Source: Pseudomonadota bacterium
Lineage (GTDB): Bacteria > Pseudomonadota > Alphaproteobacteria > Paracaedibacterales > CAIULA01
DNA: 6,041 bases
Direction of reading: 5' to 3'
Assembly: GCA_021804455.1 (NCBI GenBank)
Contig: JAJZHT010000084.1
Coordinates: 1 to 6,041 of the forward strand
Below the pieces are notes generated by a model that did no database searches, had not been told where the DNA came from, and saw only the letters and a list, made by a program, of their open reading frames with translations. The position numbers and the translations under genes are program-made. This document shows positions 1 to 5,273 of the stretch, piece by piece (position 1 is the stretch's first letter; the number at the start of each line of letters is the position of its first letter).

Positions 1-288
1 GGTGAAAATCTTTACCTTCGTTATTTAGCCTGTGCCGATGCTTTGGTTGTCACAGGGGATTCAATTAGCATGATGTCCGAGGTTTGCATAACCGGTAAGC
101 CCGTTTATATTTATGAAATCTCCCATAAAAGTCAGCGGTTACATCGTTTTTTGGAAAGTCTCTATGAAGGAAAGTATGCTTGTCCTTTAACGCAAGATTC
201 TGATTGGAACTGGCAAGGAAATCGTTTGGATGAATTGGAGCGTTTAAAACCTTTGATAAAAACGCAGTGTGAAGGCCTTATAAAATGA
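1..288 (+). CDS. ELM1-like (DUF1022) family protein, 3' end only
   Basis: The reading frame is open from the first base, so the gene starts outside the window; 95 codons plus the TGA stop at 286-288 are present. The visible part reads GENLYLRYLACADALVVTGD, then SISMMSEVCITGKPVYIYE, then a stretch with SHKSQRLHRFLESLYEG, and a polar tail. The order ADA-VVT-DS-SM-SE-TGKPVY followed by a basic R-HRF-SL segment matches the C-terminal half of the 'mitochondrial fission ELM1' family, COG3660/DUF1022, which has a GT-B-like glycosyltransferase look. Homologues are common in alphaproteobacteria, and the older label 'nucleoside-diphosphate-sugar epimerase' is not well founded. The S-x-S-M-x-S-E-A/V-x-x-T-G-K-P segment is the part that in GT-B folds holds a nucleotide-sugar. 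The bacterial function is not established. TTG at 43 is an internal codon, not the start. The family call is from recognition of the motif pattern, without a search. Confidence 0.82.
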   Translation, partial: GENLYLRYLACADALVVTGDSISMMSEVCITGKPVYIYEISHKSQRLHRFLESLYEGKYACPLTQDSDWNWQGNRLDELERLKPLIKTQCEGLIK

Positions 289-300
289 ATACAAGGAAAA

Positions 301-323
301 ATCCTCGGGGATTCCCCGAGGAT
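301..323 (-). terminator. Rho-independent terminator of the minus-strand Cys-rich protein gene
   Basis: Perfect 10-bp stem: ATCCTCGGGG (301-310) and CCCCGAGGAT (314-323) around a 3-base loop. Read on the minus strand it is followed by TTTTCCTT (from 300 downwards), so with the last stem base there is a run of five T. On the plus strand it is followed by GGGATCTC with no T run, so it should act mainly on transcripts of the minus-strand gene, whose stop lies 25 bases upstream. It may also block read-through from the convergent ELM1-like gene, which ends at 288. Confidence 0.85.
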
Positions 324-347
324 GGGATCTCAGAAACAAGAGACTTT

Positions 348-1460
348 TTAGTGATGGTGCAACCCGGGATAATAGTGGGCTAAAGCCTCTTTTAAAATAC
401 ACGCCTCTTCTGTATTGCTTAAATTAGAAAGGGCACAGGCAAAAAATTGGGCAACACTGGGGTTACGATCATACTGCAGGGAGGATACCAGCGTGTTTAA
501 AGCCTCATAGGTATTGAAAGACTTCTGCAGAAAACGCCGGGCTCCAAAAGCAGCCTTTCTTTTGAAATCTAATACAGTAACTTGCAAAAGAGGAGTAACA
601 TCCCCTTCCTCGGTTGCCAGGGTCGTATCATCTGTTGTTAAATCAGTAAGCAAAGATCCGGGGGACACTTGGGTGTAAATGGCTTGATAAAGACCTTCAG
701 GAGTATCGTATAAAGTACTACCCATTAATACAGCTCTGAGAGCAGAACGTCCACACTTTAAAGCCTTTCGTATAAAATCCAGCTCGGCTCCTCTCATATT
801 CTCAACGCAATTAAGACAGTTGGTGTAATTGGAGGCAAGATAGGCCTCTTCTGCAACCACTTCTGCGTCATAAAACGCAAAGGCTGGGACTGCGAAGCCG
901 ATGAATCTTCCACGAACAGCCCTAAAATTGTTCCAATCTTGACTGTTAGCAATAATGACTTCCATTAAGGTTTTGGCCACATTGAGGCGTGACTCTAAAG
1001 AGGTTTCACAGCCCGTTGATTGACACCCCAGAAATAAAGGAGAGGCGTAAAAACCACCCATAAGACCCGCCAGAACATTTCTAGCCTGTTCGGCTTCTGA
1101 ACAATGGCCATAAATGGCAGCATAAGAAAGAGCGGACGCCTTATCTTCTAAATTCATCTGAGAAGATAATTGCATAAGCAGAGAAGCTGTACCACAGGAT
1201 GCCTCGTCCGTCGCTAAGAGAGCTTTTAAGCCTTCTGCATAGATTTGTTGCACCGTTGCTGGCTGCCCCTTAAAACATCCAGGTTTTTGTAAGGTATCAA
1301 AACAAACGGTTGTAAAACGGGTTTGGCACGGTTGAGACGGACGAGGACAAGGATCATTTTGATCACAATCTTGCGCCGATGCCGGGATAGAGCCAGAGAA
1401 ACCTAAACATAATAACAGAGCCCCGGCTGTTGATTGAAGGTATTGACGACAAAACTTCAT
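348..1460 (-). CDS. Exported cysteine-rich protein of unknown function
   Basis: 370 residues; I do not recognise a family. The start ATG at 1460 is well supported by AAGGAG (1467-1472) six bases upstream. Residues 1-29 look like a Sec signal peptide: basic start (K2, R5), hydrophobic core around ALLLCLGF (14-21), then SIPASA before Q30, a good signal peptidase I site. No lipobox is seen: C18 is preceded by LLL. The mature part has 14 cysteines, several in an N-terminal Pro/Cys-rich stretch (C32, C38, C45, C53, C62), plus a later NCLNC pair; an even number fits disulfides in an oxidising compartment. The rest appears mostly helical and soluble, with an acidic Thr-rich linker (TTDDTTLATEEGD) about two thirds along. 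The chain ends in HYYPGLHHH. The gene stands alone: divergent from the transporter and closed by its own terminator. Periplasmic, surface or secreted location is inferred; no catalytic motif is visible. Confidence 0.85.
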   Translation of the reverse strand: MKFCRQYLQSTAGALLLCLGFSGSIPASAQDCDQNDPCPRPSQPCQTRFTTVCFDTLQKPGCFKGQPATVQQIYAEGLKALLATDEASCGTASLLMQLSSQMNLEDKASALSYAAIYGHCSEAEQARNVLAGLMGGFYASPLFLGCQSTGCETSLESRLNVAKTLMEVIIANSQDWNNFRAVRGRFIGFAVPAFAFYDAEVVAEEAYLASNYTNCLNCVENMRGAELDFIRKALKCGRSALRAVLMGSTLYDTPEGLYQAIYTQVSPGSLLTDLTTDDTTLATEEGDVTPLLQVTVLDFKRKAAFGARRFLQKSFNTYEALNTLVSSLQYDRNPSVAQFFACALSNLSNTEEACILKEALAHYYPGLHHH

Positions 1461-1466
1461 TACTGA

Positions 1467-1472
1467 CTCCTT
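1467..1472 (-). promoter_or_regulatory. Shine-Dalgarno site of the Cys-rich protein gene
   Basis: On the minus strand this reads AAGGAG, six bases before the ATG at 1460. It fixes the start used for the signal-peptide reading. Confidence 0.8.
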
Positions 1473-1503
1473 AATAAAATGTTATCGGTATTAATCTAGG
1501 GAC

Positions 1504-1531
1504 AAAATATTAAGGAAGTTTTAAAAGACAA
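1504..1531 (-). promoter_or_regulatory. Possible sigma-70-type promoter of the Cys-rich protein gene
   Basis: On the minus strand TTGTCT (1531-1526, 4 of 6 to TTGACA) and TATTTT (1509-1504, 4 of 6 to TATAAT) are separated by 16 bases. This would start the transcript near 1497 and leave a leader of about 37 bases before the ATG. It is the best pair I can find, but matches of this quality are expected by chance in AT-rich DNA. Confidence 0.3.
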
Positions 1532-1552
1532 AGAGTCTGGGCGACAAAAAAA

Positions 1553-1581
1553 TTGACAATCTTGATTTTTTGTGATGTTTT
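1553..1581 (+). promoter_or_regulatory. Possible sigma-70-type promoter of the MFS transporter gene
   Basis: A perfect TTGACA lies at 1553-1558. Seventeen bases on is TGTTTT (1576-1581), only 3 of 6 to TATAAT. The transcript would begin near 1588 and the start codon follows at 1614. The -35 is convincing and the -10 is poor, so this would be a weak promoter or one helped by an activator. Confidence 0.4.
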
Positions 1582-1601
1582 TAGGGCAAATCTAGGGTCA
1601 A

Positions 1602-1607
1602 AAGAGG
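1602..1607 (+). promoter_or_regulatory. Shine-Dalgarno site that supports a TTG start for the transporter
   Basis: AAGAGG lies six bases before TTG at 1614. No in-frame ATG is available until well inside the first membrane helix region, so this site decides the choice of the TTG start. Confidence 0.65.
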
Positions 1608-1613
1608 CAATTT

Positions 1614-2815
1614 TTGCAATCCCGGAAATTTCTTTTTGTTATTTTAATTTTGGCTGTTTGCATCACTCAATTTGCAGCAGATATTTATTCCCCCTGTTTA
1701 TCGGCGATCTCATCAGCCTTTGGCACCCCTGTCCGCTATGCTCAATGGAGTATGTCGATTTATATGCTTGGCGTGGCAGTCACTCAGCTTGTTTATGGCC
1801 CCGTTTCTGAAGGGGTTGGCAGAAAACTTCCCATAAGCTTTGGACTCCTTTTGATGACTTTGGGAAGTTTTGTCTGTGTTCTTGCAAACAGTATTAATAT
1901 TTTGATTGTGGGCAGACTGCTTCAAGGGTGTGGAGCAGGCGCTTGTGCCTGTTTGTGGCGCTCTGTTTTTCGGGATATTTTTACAGGAGAGGATTTGGCC
2001 AGGTATGGTTCCTATCTTGTAATTTTTATCATGTGGATTGTTCCAACGGCTCCCTTATTAGGGGGATACTTGCAAGATTTTTATGGATGGAAGGCCAATT
2101 TCATTTTTATGGCCTTTTATGCCCTGTTGGCGTGGATCGGAATTCATTATGGATTTCAAGAAACCAACCCTCATCACCATATTTCCAAGCTTTCTTTAAA
2201 CATAATTGTGAATCATTACAGCACTTTATTAAAAAGTCCTCTTTTTATGGGGGTGGCTTGCGCGACGTTTCTAAGCTATGGGGCTTTTTTTTCGTGGTTT
2301 GTCATAGGACCCGTTCTTTTAATTGACAGGCTTGAATCAGTGCCTCGGATTTTGGGTGGATAACAGCCCTCGCGGGGGGAGGAGCCTATGCTCTAGCAGG
2401 TTTTTTAAACGGACGATGGGTTAAATTTTTCGGGATGACGTTCATGCTGCGTTTAGGGTGGGGAATCATGGCAACAGCATCTTTGGTTATGATGTTTGGA
2501 CATTGGGTTCTAGAAATGAACGTATGGAGCCTTATGTTCCCGGTGGTCTTATTTTATTTTGGTTCCACGTTTATTTGGCCGAATGCTTTTGCCATGGCTT
2601 TTACGCCCTTTGGCGAAATAGCGGGCTATGCAGGCGCTTTGTATGGGTTTATGCAAATTTGTGGTGCTGCTGTAATCTCGGCACTTGTTGCTTACCTGCC
2701 CAACAGCAATCCCATGATTTTTGGATTGGTTATGCTTTTCAGCTCTTTAACAGCATGGGGTGTTTTTGAAACAATCTCTGTTAATGCCAGAGTCTTTAAG
2801 CTTAAGCGGCTTTAA
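1614..2815 (+). pseudogene. Bcr/CflA-type MFS drug efflux transporter, frameshifted
   Basis: Two consecutive frames together give one complete transporter of about 400 residues, the usual size for the Bcr/CflA branch of 12-helix drug:H+ antiporters. The first part (1614-2363, TTG start) has helix 1 (FLFVILILAVCITQF), the DIYSP segment, a motif-A loop YGPVSEGVGRK, and the RSVFRD loop with LLGGYLQDFYGWKANF, all typical of the family. It is in good register up to about LLIDRL (2331-2333), then runs to a TAA at 2361-2363. The homologous chain continues in another frame from about 2342 (SDFGWITALAGGG) through FIWPNAFAMAFTPFGEIAGYAGAL, to the stop at 2813-2815. Adding one G to the single G at 2334 restores L-G-I-S-A-S-D-F-G-W. 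As given, the product would lose its last four or five helices and is likely inactive. It may be a recent inactivation or a sequencing error. The 3' end overlaps hldE convergently. Confidence 0.85.
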
Positions 2816-4250
2816 TTTTGGTAACGGTTGTGGTTGTGCTATGTCCCGGTTGTAGATTCACCAAAAGAACTTTTCCACCGCGTGCTTGAACAAAGTCAGC
2901 GCCAACCACACGGTCTATGGTGTAATCAGCTCCCTTCACCAAGACATCAGGACATAATTGATAGATTAAATTTTCAGGTGTATCCTCCTCAAACAAAACA
3001 ACAGCGTCGACCATGCTGAGGGCTGCTAGAACCATGGCGCGAGTATCTTGATTTTGGATAGGACGATCCTGACCCTTTAGGCGTTGAATTGACGTATCGG
3101 TATTAAGGCCCACAATCAATTTATCACAGGCTTGAGCCGCCTCTTGCAAAATATGCAGGTGGCCGAGGTGGAGTAAGTCAAAGCACCCGTTCGTAAAACC
3201 AATTTTCAACCCCTGATAACGCCAGTATTTCAACAGCTCTTGGGCTTGTGTGGGGCAAACAATTTTTTGATTTGGGATCCTTGTATGAGAAGCGGATTCC
3301 AACTCTTGTTGACTGACAGTAGCAGTACCTATTTTTCCCACAACAATACCAGCAGCCTCATTCGCTAAATAAGAGGCTTGTTTTAACGAAGAACCCGCAC
3401 CTAAAGCAAGAGACAAAGTTGCAACAACAGTGTCGCCAGCACCTGAAACGTCATAAACTTCTTTTGCTTTTGCTGGTAAACGATAGGGATCTTCATCTTT
3501 TTCAATCAGCGTCATACCTTGTGCCCCCTGTGTCACCAAAATGGAATCAATATTCAATTTCTTTTTAAGCTGACGGCTTTGTAACATAATGTCATCAGGT
3601 GTCTTTAGGCAATGGCCTGTTACCTCTTTTAATTCTTTTAAATTCGGGGTTAAAACGGTTGCGTCTTCATAACGTTGGTAAGTTTTTCCTTTAGGATCAA
3701 CAATAATAGGAAGGTTGGGTTTGAATGCCCTGGCTTTTTTAATAATCGATTGGCAAAGGGTGTTTTGGAAAAGACCTTTTGAATAATCCGAAAGGATGAC
3801 AGCTTGACAAGAAGGGAGAACCTCTTGGACTGCCTCTATGATTTTGTCCTCCGTTGATAGGGTTATGGGGACAATCACTTCTTCATCAACGCGCAAAAGG
3901 TGTTGCCCTTGGGCAATAAAGCGCGTTTTTCGAATGGTCCTACGGTTTTTTTCTGTGAAAAGTTTAGTCTGGACGTTCTTTAAATCTTTTAAATGCTGAT
4001 GAATATCAGCGCCAATAGGATCATCCCCCAAAACGCTGATGAAAATTACCTTTCCACCTAGAGAGGTTATGTTTCGAATAACATTTCCAGCCCCTCCCAA
4101 CATAGTGAATTGGTGTTGATGATGCAAAACAGGGACGGGAGACTCAGGAGAGATACGCTCAACCTGACCATACACAAACGAATCCAAAATCACATCACCA
4201 ACACACAAAATCGTGATGTTAGAAAAGTCAAAAATATCCTTCAAAACCAT
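2802..4250 (-). CDS. hldE: Bifunctional heptose-7-phosphate kinase / heptose-1-phosphate adenylyltransferase
   Basis: 482 residues, the normal length for HldE (RfaE). It phosphorylates D-glycero-beta-D-manno-heptose 7-phosphate at C1 and, after dephosphorylation by GmhB, adds AMP to give ADP-heptose for the LPS inner core, in the cytoplasm. The N-terminal PfkB/ribokinase-type kinase domain (about 1-310) has the VGDVILD start, RISPESPVPV, GGAGNV (52-57), the NLKE motif region and DVSGAGDT with catalytic D273. The C-terminal nucleotidyltransferase domain (about 340-482) has TNGCFDLLHLGH (353-364) with the HxGH motif, RLKGQDRP and LVKGADYT. Both halves look intact. I use ATG at 4250; an in-frame TTG at 4256 would add two residues, but only a weak TAGG lies upstream, at a spacing that favours the ATG. 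It follows yccA in the same direction with a 56-base gap. The 3' end overlaps the transporter gene by 14 bp. Confidence 0.95.
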   Translation of the reverse strand: MVLKDIFDFSNITILCVGDVILDSFVYGQVERISPESPVPVLHHQHQFTMLGGAGNVIRNITSLGGKVIFISVLGDDPIGADIHQHLKDLKNVQTKLFTEKNRRTIRKTRFIAQGQHLLRVDEEVIVPITLSTEDKIIEAVQEVLPSCQAVILSDYSKGLFQNTLCQSIIKKARAFKPNLPIIVDPKGKTYQRYEDATVLTPNLKELKEVTGHCLKTPDDIMLQSRQLKKKLNIDSILVTQGAQGMTLIEKDEDPYRLPAKAKEVYDVSGAGDTVVATLSLALGAGSSLKQASYLANEAAGIVVGKIGTATVSQQELESASHTRIPNQKIVCPTQAQELLKYWRYQGLKIGFTNGCFDLLHLGHLHILQEAAQACDKLIVGLNTDTSIQRLKGQDRPIQNQDTRAMVLAALSMVDAVVLFEEDTPENLIYQLCPDVLVKGADYTIDRVVGADFVQARGGKVLLVNLQPGHSTTTTVTKIKAA

Positions 4251-4273
4251 AAACAAAGCCTATAAAGCGTTCT

Positions 4274-4297
4274 TCCTTCTTCTGAGAGGAAGAAGGA
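4274..4297. repeat. 9-bp inverted repeat between yccA and hldE
   Basis: TCCTTCTTC (4274-4282) and GAAGAAGGA (4289-4297) form a perfect 9-bp stem with a 6-base loop. Neither strand has a T run after it (minus strand continues AGAACGCT), so it is not a standard intrinsic terminator. On the minus-strand transcript the 3' arm carries AGAAGGA, which resembles a Shine-Dalgarno sequence but lies over 20 bases from the hldE ATG. It could be a weak terminator, an mRNA-stability element or a processing site between the two genes. Confidence 0.5.
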
Positions 4298-4306
4298 TAG
4301 AAGAAA

Positions 4307-5026
4307 TTAACGCCGATCTCCAAAAAGGCGCAATAACGCTAAGAATAGATTAATAAAATCAAGGTAAAGATTTAAAGCACCAATAATCGCCTTTTTGCCA
4401 GCGACTTCACGATCGTCCCCTTGGTAATACAGTTGCTTAATGACTTGAGTATCATAAGCTGTCAGGCCCGTAAATATCACAACAGCAAGACAAGAAAGAG
4501 CCATTTGCATAGCTGTACTTTGTAGAAACAAATTAACCAACATGGCAATAACTAAACCAAACAGTCCCATTATTAAAAAAGAACCAACAGCGGTCAGGTC
4601 CTTTTTCGTAGTGTAGCCATATAAGCTCATGCCCCCAAAAACGCTTGCAGAAATGAAAAACAGACGAGCGATACTTTGCCCGGTATAAACGTAAAAGATT
4701 GTTGATAAGGACAACCCCATTACAACTGCATAAATCCAAAACAAAGTTTGGGCTGTTGAAAACTGAATGTGGGCAATACGGAAACTAAGAAACAATACCA
4801 TTCCTAAGGGAGCCAGCATTACCAACCAGGCCAAAGGTGTGCCAAAAATAGCCTGGAAAAAGATGGGATTACTCGCTGTTAAAAAGGAAACCAAACCCGT
4901 TAAACCCAACCCCATAGCCATATAACTATAGACACGTACCATGTAAGAGCGAAGTCCCTGGTCAATATCCCAAACGTCCACTCCGTGGGTGCGAACAAAG
5001 TGTTGATCATCAAATCTATCTGACAT
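4307..5026 (-). CDS. Bax inhibitor-1/YccA family membrane protein
   Basis: 239 residues, the usual length for the bacterial BI-1 family. An upstream in-frame start at 5068 is possible but unlikely, because ATG at 5026 has AAGGAG (5034-5039) seven bases before it and the protein then begins MSDRFDDQ as in relatives. After a polar N-terminus (to about 28) there are seven hydrophobic segments at roughly 30-50, 62-82, 92-112, 114-134, 146-167, 170-190 and 213-233. Family marks include TLFWIYAVVMGLSLS, LYGYTTKKDL, GSFLIMGL, TAYDTQ (189-194) and LYLDFINLF, ending FGDRR. D192 and D223 are in the places of the paired aspartates that, in the B. subtilis homologue YetJ, act as a pH-sensitive latch of a calcium leak channel; transport here is inferred. 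E. coli YccA, a more distant member, is a substrate and modulator of the FtsH protease. The gene is divergent from rpoH and upstream of hldE. Confidence 0.93.
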   Translation of the reverse strand: MSDRFDDQHFVRTHGVDVWDIDQGLRSYMVRVYSYMAMGLGLTGLVSFLTASNPIFFQAIFGTPLAWLVMLAPLGMVLFLSFRIAHIQFSTAQTLFWIYAVVMGLSLSTIFYVYTGQSIARLFFISASVFGGMSLYGYTTKKDLTAVGSFLIMGLFGLVIAMLVNLFLQSTAMQMALSCLAVVIFTGLTAYDTQVIKQLYYQGDDREVAGKKAIIGALNLYLDFINLFLALLRLFGDRR

Positions 5027-5033
5027 TTGTCTT

Positions 5034-5039
5034 CTCCTT
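5034..5039 (-). promoter_or_regulatory. Shine-Dalgarno site of the BI-1/YccA gene
   Basis: On the minus strand this reads AAGGAG, seven bases before the ATG at 5026. It is the reason for rejecting the longer reading frame from 5068. Confidence 0.8.
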
Positions 5040-5076
5040 AAATTGATAGGCGTTACAAGGAAAACCACCTGGGCTC

Positions 5077-5105
5077 ATACTACCACTAAAACAGTTTTTT
5101 GGCCA
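5077..5105 (-). promoter_or_regulatory. Possible promoter of the BI-1/YccA gene
   Basis: On the minus strand TGGCCA (5105-5100, 4 of 6 to TTGACA) and TAGTAT (5082-5077, 4 of 6 to TATAAT) are spaced by 17 bases, and TGG directly before the -10 gives an extended -10 element. The leader would be about 44 bases. The -35 box lies in one arm of a small inverted repeat, GGCCA (5101-5105) and TGGCC (5113-5117), which could be a protein site. Confidence 0.4.
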
Positions 5106-5180
5106 GTTTATTTGGCCTGGGGAATGTTGCCATGTCTAACCCCCTGTAAAATGAGGATAAAGTTACTCTCTTTAAAAGTC

Positions 5181-5208
5181 TTGATATTGTGTTTTAAAAA
5201 ACTGTAAC
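5181..5208 (+). promoter_or_regulatory. Possible housekeeping promoter of rpoH
   Basis: TTGATA (5181-5186, 5 of 6 to TTGACA) and TGTAAC (5203-5208, 4 of 6 to TATAAT) are 16 bases apart. The leader to the ATG at 5274 would be about 60 bases and is very AT-rich. A second AT-rich candidate, TTGGAA (5221-5226) with TAATAA (5244-5249), is weaker. I see no CCCCAT-type -10 box that would mark a sigma-32 self-regulated promoter. Confidence 0.35.
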
Positions 5209-5273
5209 GCTGGTATGACTTTGGAAAATATGCATAATATAAATAATAACAATTTTAAAAAAATTAACAAGAA

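Larger units (their letters stand above)
1493..1603. repeat. 15-bp direct repeat pair in the divergent intergenic region
   Basis: The sequence AATCTAGGG[A/T]CAAAA occurs at 1493-1507 and again at 1589-1603, 96 bases apart, with one mismatch. A partial copy, TAGGGCAAA (1582-1590), sits just before the second. One copy overlaps the -10 side of the minus-strand promoter candidate and the other covers the likely transcript start of the transporter. The positions suit a regulator site serving both genes, but no regulator is encoded nearby. Confidence 0.45.

Noticed and set aside
43..288. A short independent gene beginning with TTG at 43
   Set aside because: The same frame is open to base 1 and the residues before it (GENLYLRYLACADA) continue the family motif, so it is the end of a longer gene.
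301..323. Bidirectional terminator also ending the ELM1-like gene
   Set aside because: The stem is symmetric, but on the plus strand it is followed by GGGATCTC with no T run, so I call it for the minus strand only.
1553..1810. Open frame of 85 codons overlapping the transporter start
   Set aside because: It lies in another frame of a clear MFS coding region and its protein has no sensible pattern. The same holds for the frames at 1713-1925 (minus), 1928-2326, 2458-2769, 2828-3019, 4533-4739 (minus) and 5290-5475 (minus).
2285..2292. The run of eight T as the cause of the transporter frameshift
   Set aside because: Family-like sequence (SYGAFFSWF through LLIDRL) continues in the same frame after the run, so the shift occurs later, near 2334.
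2795..2820. Terminator between the transporter and hldE from the TTAAGCTTAA palindrome
   Set aside because: The palindrome has no loop and other pairings of AAGC with GCTT are only four bases or bulged; this is too weak to call.
5027..5068. Fourteen-residue N-terminal extension of the BI-1/YccA protein
   Set aside because: No ribosome site precedes 5068, while AAGGAG is well spaced before the ATG at 5026, and relatives begin there.
5134..5151. Five-codon leader peptide (MSNPL) upstream of rpoH
   Set aside because: It has no ribosome site, no regulatory codon pattern and no attenuator structure after it, and lies before the likely rpoH transcript start.
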